Shown here piece by piece: positions 1 to 11,829 of a stretch of 64,000 bases of DNA. This DNA comes from Metallyticus violacea (lineage: Eukaryota; Arthropoda; Insecta; Mantodea; Metallyticidae). Each line of letters opens with the position of its first letter. The stretch's first letter is position 1. Below the pieces are notes generated by a model. The model searched no databases. It worked only from the letters and a program-made list of their open reading frames with translations, and was not told the DNA's origin. The translations under genes and the position numbers were made by a program. The stretch spans positions 29,518,501 through 29,582,500 of the forward strand of contig CM060834.1 of the NCBI GenBank assembly GCA_030762175.1, given 5' to 3'.

Positions 1-734
<734 letters not shown>

Positions 735-1569
735 TGATATGAAGCCGGAATATGAAAAGTCTCCTATCTATGAAGAGATAATAACATTTATGTTGAAATT
801 TATTTAAACAAAAACTGGAGTATGCTTGACTCCTCCTTGTAATGGTCTATGAGATTAATATTCCAGTAAACGAATCCTCCGATTTTATTTTTCTTAATAA
901 ATTGATATGATTATTTATCATGCAGTAGTATATCTGTAAAAAACTAAAATTAGTGAATGTTCGCGAGAACATACAGGCTGTGACATCCAGGTACTCAAAG
1001 CTTTGGATTTGAAGAGTGAGATAACAAGGGAGTGTATTTGAAACTGGAATAAAACGAATGTTACGCTACTGCACTTGAACTCCTCAAGCGAACTGTTGTA
1101 AAATTAAATTCAAGTACATCCATACCAAGCTGTTCCGCTACTTCGCACAGGTTCTGTGGTCGGGTTGATCACTTTTCTTTATATTTGTTAAAACGACATG
1201 TACGAGGACTGTTCGATTAGTTAGTGTAAAAATAAAAAACAACTTTTTTTGGAAAAAATATTTCCCAGCATCTTCATTTTTCAAATCTATACATGTATTC
1301 CAGAGATTTTCTTATTTGTTCATCCCATCCATAAAACGTGCTTTCTTCAACTAGGCAAAATACGCATTTGTTTCGGCGGTAACTTCTTTATTTGGTGTGA
1401 ATTTCTAACCTACTGGCTATTTATTTATGTAGGGGAACAGGAAGTAGCCCTAAGGGAGCCAAATCTGGAGAGAAGGGGAATGAAGAAGGATTTCATTTCA
1501 TATTTCAATTATTTGCAATCACAGATTTGTTAGCTAGTGCGCTACTGTGATCGAACAGGTCCTTTTTCT
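735..1569. other. Unassigned AT-rich stretch
   Basis: No recognisable gene or repeat. A 94-residue open frame at 1249-1533 (+) is hydrophobic at its start and resembles nothing I know. It has no neighbours that would support coding, so I treat it as chance. Confidence 0.4.
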
Positions 1570-1985
1570 TCGTCAATGATTCTTTTGATAGCTATATTCA
1601 ACTGGCACAGCATAATACTCACAGTCGTGACAATCCCAAAACACAATCGTTATCATCTTTCCTGCTAAGCAGATTTTAACTTTTTTCGGATCACTTTCTC
1701 CAGTTACAACCCATTGTTTCAACTACTCTTTCATGTAGTTCACTGTCACATACGATACCTCTCCAAAATCAACTTGAATCCGGTTAAACAGTTCCAAATT
1801 CTGCGCAGAATTGACAACTCGTTCTCTTTTCTGGTCAATCATTAGCAAACGTAGCACCCACTTTCCGATAGCTTTCTCATTTGCAAATAATTGTGCAAAA
1901 TGTATACATCCGATCTTCAGAAATGTCCACAACTTCAGTAATCTACCGCACCTCCGATCTCCGATCCCTGAATAGCATGCAGTGA
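1570..1985 (-). pseudogene. Mariner transposase relic (helix-turn-helix to first catalytic region)
   Basis: Reading the reverse strand from about 1985 leftwards gives, across several frames, the mariner order. First comes a degenerate helix-turn-helix segment containing ITEVVDISEDR. Then comes the linker around KWVLRLLMIDQKRERV, which matches the usual RWVPRLLT..QK signature. A piece near GESDPKK follows, and finally ITIVFWDC, the strand carrying the FWD motif. Stops and frame changes separate the pieces and nothing is seen after the FWD block, so both ends appear lost. A mariner cuts and pastes its own DNA at TA sites. This copy cannot encode an enzyme. Subfamily is uncertain, and it differs from the copy at 6.1-7.2 kb. 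Confidence 0.7.
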
Positions 1986-2439
1986 TTTTTTTCTTATCTT
2001 TTGAAAGTCGTTAACTCGATAGGACATTTGGAACTATCTGCATCGCTTGTGCTCATGCGGCCACTCATCAAATCATTTATACACCATTAGAAGGCGCAGA
2101 TTCGTCATAGTGTTTGTCTACCTTCGTCTTAGTTTCTTAACTGCCACTTTTAAAAAGTAATGTTTTATTAATACACGAAATTTGTGTTTCTTCGTCTTCA
2201 GCGCTTGTTTATAAATTAAAGAAGGAAAAGGACTCTTAAAACAAACTAAATTTCTTAACTGTTTATAGCTATGTACATAATCTCTCAACAGTCAACATGT
2301 AGCCAGGATGACGTTGAAAACTATCTAGTACTATCCCCTTTTAAGTTTTCAAGGCCTTATTAAACGTCCATCGTAAAGTGAGATTTTATCTATATTTTAC
2401 AATTTTAGCTACGATAAGTGGTCTTTGATATGACTAATT
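1986..2439. other. Unassigned stretch
   Basis: I see no gene, terminal repeat or match to the repeat families found elsewhere in the window. Confidence 0.4.
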
Positions 2440-2940
2440 GCGTAGGACCTACGTGTTATACATAAGATGTCTGTTATGTAGGAACTGCGTAAATTGAGTG
2501 AATTCCTCAGCAAGTTCAATAACTTTAAAAATTAATATAAAATCCAGATAAGGTCTTATTAATTAATGAAATGAAACAAGTTATGGGGTTACTGTAGGGC
2601 ATTAGGGAGGACAAATTAGAATTCTTGCAGCCTATAAGTATTAAAAAAGGAGAAACCTAATTTTAGAATTATTATTATTATTATTATTATTATTGAGATA
2701 AATAAAAAAAATTAAAGGTATACTGTTAATTAACTGAAATATATGACCACTGATAGACAAAGCCATACTGTGTGACTATTTTTAAAGTTTCGGCTTACAT
2801 TGTGTAATTAAGACGAATGTGTTCATTGATTCAAAAAAACAAAACGTTTTACTAATCAGAAACAATTACAATGCACTAAGCAAATATACACAATCAACAA
2901 TATACAATCCAAAGTCATTCAGAATAACTTAAAATTTCAG
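2440..2940 (+). repeat. Composite satellite-bearing repeat, copy A (leader and middle only)
   Basis: The block containing GAACTGCGTAAATTGAGTG, followed by TCCTCAGCAAGTTCAATAAC and an ATT microsatellite, aligns with 4081-4500 and 14700-15310. The shared phrase ACACAATCAACAATATACAA near 2900 recurs at 15290 and, altered, at 37590. The copy stops before the tandem array seen in copies B, C, D and E. The type of element is unknown. Confidence 0.75.
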
Positions 2941-4059
2941 AAAATGTTAATTTCAAGATGCCTCCCGTTAAAAACGGCTTATGTGTAGAGAATTATAATC
3001 ACCGAACGGCTACCCTAATGAGTAGCTGGCTCATATAAGGAAAGTGTCCCACGTGTGGTCAATTAATGATACAAACATTTTTTTTGTTCTAATTGTTTTA
3101 ATTGGAATTTATCCCTGGCTGGAGACTAAATCCATGCCCTCACAGATACTACAATGTCACTAAAGGAGATGGAAGACCACACATGCATAACACATTTGTT
3201 TAGGAGAGAGCTAGGGAATGCGAGTACTTGAGTGGATTAACCGAGTCAGGATGGACTGTTCACGGTGATTTACGAAACGGGATTAGAGTGTACTATTCTT
3301 CGAAAGCAGGGCACGCATTTCGACAGACACGACTTACAGTTCCGGCTCAGCTTGTCCCAAATCTACAATAATGGGTTCATAAACCAAGTAAATGGCTTCG
3401 AAAAGGCCCTGCTTACAAGAAGGTTAACGACATTGATTATCTTCTTCCCATTTGTTCTATTTTTAGCCAACTTTCCTTCATAAATTCAACGAATTCGGCG
3501 CTATCGTTGTTTAGTACATCTGCTATTTTCTTGCCAAACGTATCTTCAAACCAGGAACTCAGTTTTGTTAGCCATACCGCGAAGCCTTTGACAAATGATA
3601 TCCAGACCTACTGCAAAAACCTTCGAAATCCGCGAACAAATTTGTAATTGGCCACGGGCAGCCACTAGCGGTAGTTAAATATTTAATTCCCATGTTTCTA
3701 CCCCAAAAGTAAATTAAAATTAAATACCATAAAAATATTTCCGTTACAAGTTACAAAATAATTAAATATAATACTACATTTGAATCTAACAGCAATTATT
3801 TTACACACTTTTTCAAAGGATGTAATGAAAAATAAGAGTGAAAAATTAAAATCAAGTGATTCTGTTAATATAAATGACCTGATGGAGAAAATGTACATAA
3901 CTATTCCACAGTTGTTTAATCCACAGAGTTAGTATTCGGGTTTTACACATATTTGCTTCTACAACACAATATGAGGGTTTTATGGTCTTCCTATAAATTG
4001 AATGTCTTATGTTTAAACACATTAAGTCCTTGGTGCTTAGAGATTTATAAGACTATCAG
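2941..4059. other. Unassigned stretch
   Basis: No recognised family. Open frames at 3265-3483 (+) and 3698-3898 (-) look like chance frames in AT-rich DNA. Confidence 0.4.
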
Positions 4060-5260
4060 CAATAAGTAATTAAAAGTATCCGTCACGCAGGAGCTGCGTA
4101 AACTAAGCGAATTTCTCAGCAAGTTGAATACCTTTTAAAATGAATATAACATCCAAATTAGGCCTTATTAATTAAAAAAATCAAATAAGTTATGGCATTA
4201 TTGTGTGTTATTAGCGGAACAAAATTAAAAGTTTGCGATCTATGAGTATTGCAAAAGAGAAGCCACATTTCTAAAATTATTATCATCATTATTATTATTA
4301 AACCATAAACTATAATATTAATTAAATGCCCACTGATAGCCAAAGAAGTGGTGTGTGGGCATTTTTAAACAATTTTAAATATAACAACCATGTTTATGAA
4401 CTGAGCTCTTGATATCATTGTTTACACCACTAATATAGAGAGAAATAACAAAGTGTTTCGACTTACGTTGTGTATTTGTTTCAATAAAACAAAAACAAAT
4501 ATTAGTGCCGTTAGAGTAATTTTCAAAATGTTGAAAAATGTTGAAACCCCAACCATAATGGTCCGATTTTCCTCATTTTTAGAAATTACTTTCCTTATAC
4601 TATTTCAATAGCATATACCGAGTTTCCTTAAAAAATGTAAAACTGCTGCCTTTAGAGCGATTTTTCAATTTCCATTTAATCCCCTTTTTCAAATTTCGAT
4701 TGTCAGGCTTACCCCAATACTAATGGCCCAATTTCCCTGATTTTTAGAAACTATTTTTCTTATTTTGTGTAAATTGTGTATACCGAATTTCGTTAAAAAA
4801 AAAAAAAACAATTAATGCCGCTAGCGACATTTTCAAATTTTGGGTTTCAGATAAACCCCCACTCACAATGTATTAATATTGCTGATTTTAAGCAAATCAT
4901 TTTATTAATATATTTTAATGATGTATGCACAGTTTCGTTGAGAAAAACAAAAATTACGACCGCTAGATCGATTTTTAAATTTTCGGCTTAGGTTAGCCCC
5001 CACCCTTAATGGTCTAATTTTGCTGGTAAACGAACTCATTGAGTCCTTTTTAATTGATGGTTATATGCTGAGCTTCGTTGAGAAAAAATAAAAATTGCGA
5101 CTCTATATCTTTATTTCGGTTGTTTATTTATTTATTTTTCATTATCGTTTTCGGCGCCTAATAGGTAGGCTAGATGGAGGTTTAATGATTTTTTTAAAAA
5201 CTCTTTTCATGGGTACCGCAATAGCGACATTCCTTCGGAATTCCTTTTCTGAGATGAATA
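4060..5260 (+). repeat. Composite satellite-bearing repeat, copy B
   Basis: It starts with the leader (GGAGCTGCGTAAACTAAGCG at about 4089), continues through the AT-rich middle, then enters four diverged monomers. Their phase marks, the AGAGCG-like box followed by TTTTTAAATTT, lie near 4654, 4822, 4965 and 5104. Each monomer also carries a GTTTCGTTGAGAAAAA box and a 'CCCCCACTCNTAATGGTCCGA'-like box. The tail at 5145-5260 contains TTTTCGGCGCCTAATAGGTAG and ends near TTCCTTCGGAATTCC. The part of the middle around the ACACAATCAACAATA phrase is missing here. Confidence 0.8.
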
Positions 5261-6140
5261 TTTCGAGGATGATAAATGGAGATAGTCTCATTCATGTTTG
5301 GGGTGAATGCTCTCTACACTTGTGTATTACTTTCAAATGAGTAACTTCAGCAAGTGTTGACAGGTGAATATGTGCCTTTAGGAATGCGTAAGAACAATAA
5401 ACACATCCAATGTCATGTATTATCAGAGGCGTGCCAAGTACCTCTACTGATAATTTTGATAGCAATTCTAGATAGTGAAATATTAAACATCCCTTCAGGA
5501 CTAACCAGAGCACATTAGCCATAGATTATGACAGAAATGATAAAAGTTAAAAGTTTACAGATCTTAGAAATATGTTTAAAATTGCAATATATATAAAATA
5601 CAAAAAACTACAAATTTTCTTTCCTTCTATTTCTTTCCTCTAGCCACTGTCTATCAACTGCGACATTTGAATTTGAACATTCCGGTAAATGTCCGTAAAA
5701 AGAATGAAATTTCGTTTAGTGGCTAAGTAAGAGATTACATGAGGAACTGAACAACCGCAAATCCTGGCTAACTTGGCTATACTTTTGAAGGCTATATTCC
5801 TAAATTTGCTTTTAATTAAATACAAATTCAACTATTTGGTTCAATTACAAAAGGTTTAATTTTACGCAGAACCATCTTTTTCCATTTGTTTTTATTATCC
5901 TTCTTAAATCAAGGATTTAGGAAATATGGAGAACTGGGCAAAATGTATGATTTGTCACACCTCTAGTTTAAAGTAATTGCCAAATCAGAAATATTTTAAA
6001 TTAACTTAACCCAGGGTTAAGTTAATTTAATTGGTGGTGTACTATTGATAGTACGCGAGCTACTGCCCGGTGGTACGAGGGTAGGTCCTTAGTTTCCAGC
6101 CTAACCATTTTCTGGGTATGATAAAGACAAAAATTATATT
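5261..6140. other. Unassigned stretch with one perfect palindrome
   Basis: Apart from the palindrome at 5996-6030 I recognise nothing. The 76-residue reverse frame at 5292-5522 has a scattered Cys/His pattern but does not fit a C2H2 finger. Confidence 0.4.
5996..6030. repeat. Perfect 17-bp-arm palindrome
   Basis: Arms 5996-6012 and 6014-6030 are exact reverse complements around a single central A. The core reads TTAACCCAGGGTTAA. It lies about 110 bp from the C-terminal end of the reverse-strand mariner and could be part of an element terminus, but I see no partner copy of it. Confidence 0.85.
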
Positions 6141-7214
6141 TCAATTTTCAATATATTTACCCTTTATTGCAATACACTTCTCGCATTTTTGAATTAACTT
6201 CCCCAAAAATAGAAGTCTTATTTGCAAAATGGGCATAAACAGCATCCATCGGTTCTTCGCCACACTTAAATTTCCTTCTTCGAAGTCCTTCTTGAGTTTT
6301 GAGAAGAGGAAATAATCGCTGGGAACGAGATCGGGCTGTAGAGGGGATGGTTGATCTCCTTGAAGCCACATTTCTTCACAGCTTCCTTTGCAACAAGAGC
6401 TGTGTGCACAGGCCCTTTGTCGTGAAGAAGGAACACACCACCACTCAGTTTTCCTCGTCTTTTCTCTTTGATGGAAGCACGTAGTCTGTGCAGTAGATCA
6501 GCATAGTACTCCCCATTTACTGTGGTGTTCCTCTCCTTGAAGTCAATGAAAAGTATTCCTTTACAGTCCCAAAAGATTGTGGCCATGATCTTCTTGGTTT
6601 ACTGAATGACCTTGGCCTTTACAAGCGGTTCTTCGCCAGGTTTACGCCACTCCTTTGATTTTCTTTTGAATAAGGGATCGTAGTAGAGGACCATAGTTTC
6701 ATCTCCTGTAACAATGGTTTGCATAACTTCTCCCTCGTTACCACCGCAGAGCTCCAAAAATGCTTGACAACAGTTGCTGCTTTTGGATTGAAGAAAGAAG
6801 TCTGGGCACCCATCTTGCACTAACCTTATTCATGTTTAAATATTCGTGAATAATTCGAAAGGCTGTTGTTTTAGAAAGGCCCAACCTTGCTGCTATTTCT
6901 GTAACTTTAAGCAGCCGATCTTCCATAATTTCTCCTTCCACAAGAGCAACGTTTTCAGGAGTGAGCACCTCCAAGGTCCGACCTGCACGCTCTTCGTCGT
7001 CAATGTTTGCTCGACTCATTCGAAAAAGTTTGGTGCATTCTTTTACGGTAGAATTTGAGAGGGGTGCTTCCCCATATACACCGTCCATTCGCTGTTTAAT
7101 TTCTTTTGGAGTAAGTCCTTCTTTTGTGAAGAACTTAATAACGGCTCGATACTCCATTTTGAACATGTCACAATCTTTTACAATAATCTTCTTTGTGCAA
7201 CTATATCTGAACAA
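6141..7214 (-). pseudogene. Mariner transposase, nearly complete but frameshifted
   Basis: Almost the whole mariner protein can be read on the reverse strand in three pieces. The N-terminal piece (7214-6738) has helix-turn-helix domains with TPKEIKQRMDGVYGEAP and the linker SARWVPRLLSSIQKQQ. A second frame (6820-6599) carries the first catalytic Asp in VTGDETMVLYYDP. Here Met stands where Trp is usual after GDET. A stop at 6599 is followed in the same frame by MATIFWDCKG and the second Asp in LLHDKGPVH (6586-6266). The third Asp, in DLVPSDYFLF, lies in yet another frame near 6320. Two frameshifts and one stop make it inactive. Intact mariner transposases are about 345 residues, so little length is missing. 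Clear terminal inverted repeats were not found by eye. Confidence 0.9.
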
Positions 7215-7244
7215 GTGAACACAGCGCAGTTATTTAATATGTTT

Positions 7245-7770
7245 TCATACAATTATGGATGAAGCAACTGATATGGACATGGCCCATTTTTCACTTATGT
7301 AAGATTTATAGATGGGGAAACAGTGAAGGAGAATTCTTGTTTCGTAAATCACTGCCTGCTCGAACGACCTCAAATGAAATATTTTCAAAATTAGAACAAA
7401 TTGTGAAAATTAATGGTATAGAATGGAATAAATGTGTTAGTGTTTGTTCGAAGGAGCACTTACAATGACAGGGAAACACAGTGGCGTTGTTGCGAAGATG
7501 ATGTAGCCCCAGAAGCAAATTTGTACATTTGTACATTGTAGCACTCAACGCAAAGCATAAGCCGCAAGAATGTGCCTGTTGCCAAAAGATAGTTTTAAAT
7601 GAAAGTGAGAAAGTTTCAACTTCATTAAATCTAGCGCTATGAATTCTAGAATATTTTTCTGTAATGAAATGGGTGCTGAACGCGATTAAATTTCATTTCC
7701 CACTAAATGAAGGTGGCTGTCGAAGGTAAATGTATTTAGTCTTCTGTTTGAACTTCATTTAATAATAATT
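7245..7770 (+). pseudogene. hAT-family (ZBED5/Buster-like) transposase relic
   Basis: Successive forward frames spell the core of the hAT group that includes ZBED5-like proteins. DEATDMDMAHFSL comes first, then FRKSLPARTTSNEIFSKLE and GIEWNKCVSVCS. These are followed by MTGKHSGVVAK, FVHC, and finally FIKSSAMNSRIF, CNEMGAE and RWLSKVNVFSLLFELH. The order and spacing agree with the family, where the DESTD-like and CxDGAxxMxGxxxG segments form part of the RNase-H-like catalytic core. Several frameshifts break it. It begins about 30 bp from the N-terminal end of the mariner, which suggests that the mariner inserted into or next to this hAT. I did not find the missing N-terminal zf-BED part on the other side. 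Confidence 0.8.
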
Positions 7771-7904
7771 ATTATTATTAATATTGTTTTATTTTTATTA
7801 TTTGTTCATATTTCTAATTGTGTATCATACTTAAGCATGTACGGTTGACGACTCATGCATAAAATATGCATGTAATGTGCATATAGAATTTTATAAAGAT
7901 ACAT

Positions 7905-8030
7905 TCCATCATTTGCCTAGGCAACCAGAGTAACCACGAAGAAACCCAAGGCCAGATTGGTCGGCCCGAACCTGGGACCCCTGTAATGCCAATCCCAATC
8001 AGTATTATCTGAGCCACCCCACAGAACACA
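7905..8030 (-). mobile_element. SINE-C head fragment (tRNA-like end)
   Basis: On the reverse strand, CCCAGGTTCGGGCCGACCAA resembles a tRNA B box and is followed by a CTTGGGTTT segment and TTGCCTAGGCAAATGA. The same order occurs at 8761-8870 (GTACCGGGTTCAAATCTC, then CTTGGGTATTT and ATTTAGGCAAATGC). Only the head is present. Confidence 0.65.
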
Positions 8031-8714
8031 TCGTATATTCAGAAGCCGTATATTTTAATGACGCCTCGTATATCAAGAAATAATGATAAAGTAGGTATCT
8101 AAATAAACTTTCATTTTCCATCTTCCGCTGTCAGTAAACAAAGAGAATGTTCACACATACCACTTTGGATGAACTGTAGTTCAGTGAAGTCGATCATGAA
8201 CACTGAGAACGTCATTCGTTGCAGCAGTGATGTGGATATCCCTGACCATTAATCTTGCATTCACCTCACATATCAAAGCTTAACGTTACATTAAAATACA
8301 ATGCATGTTCTCCATAGCAAAGAATTGTCGATCTATTTCAAGGTCTCTACGGTGCTGTCTAGCAAACGTCGGCTGTTTCTTTGTCAGAGACGAACACAAT
8401 GCTTGAAATGTATTTACTGGGAAAGGAGAAGGAATTTAAACGCCTTTCAGTCCGAAACTAATGTTGAATTCGCTTTTGTTGTTCTCATTTCTGTGCAAGG
8501 TGTTTTCCAGGAAATGCCTTTACTCAGCAGTTCTTATTCTGCGACTCTAATAATCAATAAGTTCACTTAATTACCTTTCTTCATGCATGAATGCATTTAC
8601 TTTAGGGACTACAATATTTTTTAGGTGATAGCATTTTCCCAGCGATTGTTTACTAAAATAAAGACTTTCTTAAAGACTTAACCCGTTTCAGCTATTACTA
8701 AACATCTCTGCACT
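8031..8714. other. Unassigned stretch
   Basis: The 89-residue forward frame at 8301-8570 has no recognisable motif. I see no repeat relationship to other parts of the window. Confidence 0.4.
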
Positions 8715-9050
8715 CTTCTCTCACACCCGAACACTGGGTTGAAGCGGCAACGCTTGGGAATTTTATTTGGGAAGTACCGGGTTCAAATCTCTTGGGGCTG
8801 ACCATTCTGACTTGGGTATTTTTCTCTTTCTTTTCATTGTTTCCCCTCGTCATTTAGGCAAATGCTACACGAATTTTCCGCTCACTATTTCATATCATTT
8901 CGTTCTGTTGGTACTGCTATAGCATCGAAAGTGCCAGGTGGATTGCACTGGTGCGATGGTCACTGTGGAAATGTTTTTGACTCGGGGTATAGTGTGAAAG
9001 TAGATATTCTGAGATACTCGTATTCCTTCCTCCTAGGCTTTAAAGTGTGA
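8715..9050 (+). mobile_element. SINE-C copy, diverged
   Basis: It has a tRNA-like head around GTACCGGGTTCAAATCTC (B box), then the CTTGGGTATTT and AGGCAAATGC blocks. The body contains GTGCCAGGTGGATTGCACTGG and GATGGTCACTGTGGAAATG. The body aligns with the reverse complement of 27680-27790 and with the copy at 63.6-64.0 kb. As a non-coding, Pol III-derived element it would depend on a LINE for movement. The age is high, judging from many small differences between copies. Confidence 0.7.
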
Positions 9051-9059
9051 AGTATGAGT

Positions 9060-10660
9060 AAAAACAGTAACTATGAAAACAGATAACTACTTTACACGAT
9101 ATTTCAGATAGTATCCTTCTTCACAGTGTACAAGTCACCTCTTGAATACCAGACAAACAGCCAATAAGGTACGGTATTCAAGAAATGGTCTATAGCATCT
9201 ATTCGAAATATCGTGTGATTTGCGTGTCTGTTTTGTTGTTACTGTAAATACTGAGTATCGAAGATAACGTTATGCATGGAAACAGATGAAACTTACAATA
9301 AGAGTGTGTAGGAGAAAAAAAAATAATACGTATGATCTAAACCAGGTGGTATACGAGCTTTATGTAAAAATATAGCTACCATTTCTCTATCTATGAGTAA
9401 ACTTTCAGAGTTATCAGTCGGTAACGCATCAATAAGAGTTAAATTAAAAGCATCATCAAAATCCTTACAGTGAGATAAGGCATGTTGGGCAACCGGCAAG
9501 GGAGACTTGGTTTTAACAGAACGCCTATGATTGTTCATACGTAGCGAAACAACAGTAGAAGTTAAACCAATATAAAATGCTTTGCAAAGCTTACAAGATA
9601 ACATATATACGACGTTCTTGGAAGAACAGGTAGCAAATGAAGAAATGTTAAATTCTCTGGATAAATTAGGCCTGCGGAATGAATGACACGGCATAATTAG
9701 CGCACAGGTTTTACATTTAGGGCGTTAGCAAGGATGTGAGCCAGCAAAGGGACGTGGTAAATTCGGAGGAGATAGATTTCGGTGAAATATACTTTTAAGG
9801 CTAGGAGATGTTCTAAAAGTAAGGCGGGGTTCAAATTTAGAAAAATCATTTAAAGATGAGTGCATTAACAAAGTATCGTGACATTCTTTCAAAATAGGTT
9901 TGATGCTTTCAATTCCAGGCACGTAAGCAGTAACAAGGTTAATGAAGTTCTTATTAGAAGTTTTAGGTTTGCATTGGAAAGTTTTGTGCGCTGGGATTAT
10001 ACGGGATTTTAAAAGAGAAGAAGGATAATTTTGGTCTTGAAACTTTTGAGCTAGGTTTTTAATATACTTGTCAAGAGATGAAAAGTTGTTACAAAGACGA
10101 TGACCAAGGATTGAAAAAGAAAAAGGAATAGATCTTTTGATATGCAAGGGATGACAGCTATCAAAATGAAGTAAATTGTAAATTGGTAGGCTTAATGTGC
10201 ACAGACGTAAGAAAAGAGCCATTACATAAAGAAATATCAATATCTAAGAACGTAGCAGCATTGGGAGAGACAGAAGAAGTGAACTTAACTAGAAATTTGG
10301 AGTTAAGATTAGTAAGGAACTCATCGAGAGATTCTGAGCTATGAGTCCAAAGCACAAATATATCATCAATATGTCTCAGCCATAATAATGATGCCAAAGG
10401 TTCTGACTTAAGAAATTCCTCCTCTAAGCGAGATATAAAAAGATTGGCATAAGACGGCGCCATTCTGGTGCCCATCGCAGTATCTTTAATTTGTAGATGT
10501 TTATTATCAAAACTAAAGCATTGCGAGTGAGGACCAGATAAGCAAGATGAAATGAAATCTGTGGATGGGGTTTGAGGAGGTGCTCGAGAGTCCAAGAAAT
10601 GTCTAACAGCAACATGCATAAATTGTTGACTGATCCATACTGTAGTTTAAACATATATTC
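9060..10660 (-). pseudogene. Penelope-like retroelement 1: RT and GIY-YIG endonuclease, 5'-truncated
   Basis: The reverse-strand frame 10619-10161 holds reverse-transcriptase core motifs. DTAMGTRMAPSYANLF is the PLE equivalent of RT motif 4, and LWLRHIDDIFVLW carries the catalytic DD as IDDIF. The TFLDIDI block follows. A frame change leads to 10240-9725, which covers the thumb and linker and ends near HPC. Past a stop, 9694-9293 contains the GIY-YIG nuclease with VVYMLSCKLC and FYIGLTSTVVSLR plus a following HRRSV. The Cys pairs before YIG are typical of PLE endonucleases. The N-terminal part of RT is missing, as in 5'-truncated insertions. The non-coding 3' part (9060-9290) contains an inverted repeat at 9095-9215. 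Confidence 0.88.
9095..9215. repeat. Inverted repeat in the 3' non-coding part of PLE 1
   Basis: CACGATATTTC at about 9096 pairs with GAAATATCGTG near 9211, and CTTGAATACC near 9142 pairs with GGTATTCAAG near 9173. The left arm carries about a dozen extra bases. The match suggests terminal repeats of PLE type folded on each other, or two inverted terminal-repeat pieces. Confidence 0.65.
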
Positions 10661-11528
10661 TTGTGAACTTATACAAGTTTTTTAGTCTTTTATGCCACAA
10701 AATTTACGGGGAAAAAATATGAACGGACAGAGTTTTTGTCATAGTTTTATTTTACTTTTCTAGCTGCGTTGCACTCCACCTTATTTTATACTGAATTAAA
10801 CCGCTAATTTTAAAAATTAAATTCATTTTAAAGTGCATTGCGATAGCAATTAAAACAAACGGGTCAAATTTAAATATATCTATTTTATTACGAATATACT
10901 TGTAGAACCAAGAAACTTTGAATAATGTTCCAAAATTGAGAGGCAGTGTTTTCTTTTGTTGTTCGATTTCAACAATTATATAGCTCTTGAAACGAGAAAT
11001 AAAGACTCACTTTGTCTGAAATATTAATCAGTGTTGTACATTGATGCAATTATTATAAGTCTCAGACACCACTTTCTAGGAAAGATGCATGGCGTAAGCA
11101 TTCCAGGTACCTCAACATTTCTATGCTGCTGCGACTTTCAGGGTAATTTCGTCATGTCTGTCGCTGTATTCACGAGAAATAGCTGTGCGCACTTCTCGCA
11201 ATAAGACCAGAAATGTTTGAGTAGTAAAACTCTTATAAATCTAGGCATAAATATGGCCATCTAGGCCATATGCATCTTCTAAGTATAAATACGGGCATTT
11301 CTCTTAACACAAACCTCGCCCTAATTTGTGATCTGTAAAACCAAGTATTTAACAATAACAACAATAATAATGATAATAATAGTGTAAGAGTTGTACATTT
11401 TCTATTTATATAAATGACGTCACTAACAGAAAGTAATGCAGGTACCATATACTGTATGCTGAAGACCTACAACTGTATACGCATTAACGACCATATATAC
11501 TCAACAACTGCAGATGCGAACTTGTCAG
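10661..11528. other. Unassigned stretch
   Basis: Nothing recognised except a short AAT-rich microsatellite near 11352-11382. Confidence 0.4.
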
Positions 11529-11810
11529 TTCTGGTGGTGTAGTGGTACCTTCTAAACACAAGACCGCGGATTCGAACCCGGCCAGAATCGATGGCTTTTT
11601 TGGGGCGTAAAAATTCTAAGTATGGCTTCCTTCGGAAGGGAAGTAAATCCGTGGGGTCCTGTGTCCCGTAGATTTACGGCACGTAAAAGAACCTCAAAAG
11701 AAGAGGACCCTGAACAAAATTTGTCGGCCGTTTCACGCCCTGAATTGAATGGGAAGCTGATGACCTGAGACGTTAAAAGCCTCCGTAAATAAACCAAATC
11801 AACAACAATA
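11529..11810 (+). mobile_element. SINE-A copy 1 (tRNA-derived)
   Basis: The head TCTGGTGGTGTAGTGGTACC resembles a tRNA A-box region, and GCGGATTCGAACCCGGCCAG is a B box. The body reads CGTAAAAATTCTAAGTATGG, CTTCCTTCGGAAGGGAAGTA, a TTTACGGCACGTAAAAGAAC block and GTTTCACGCCCTGAATTGAA. It ends CCTCCGTAAATAAACCAAAT. Five other copies share this order. The head points to descent from a tRNA of the Gly/Glu/Asp kind, which have a similar 5' half, but the source is not certain. Confidence 0.92.
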
Positions 11811-11829
11811 GCCGAACTTAAGGAAAGTA

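Noticed and set aside
1249..1533. 94-residue forward open frame with a hydrophobic start
   Set aside because: No domain, no splice context and AT-driven composition. A chance frame is the simplest explanation.
4545..5110. Repeated ~150-bp units considered as a CRISPR-like array
   Set aside because: There is no short identical repeat with unique spacers. Whole monomers are diverged copies, the genome is eukaryotic, and flanking modules are conserved.
5292..5522. Cys/His pattern in a reverse frame, considered as a zinc finger
   Set aside because: Spacing does not fit C2H2 or other known finger classes.
9293..10654. Considered whether PLE 1 could be an active element
   Set aside because: It lacks the N-terminal RT region, and at least one frameshift and one stop separate RT from the endonuclease.
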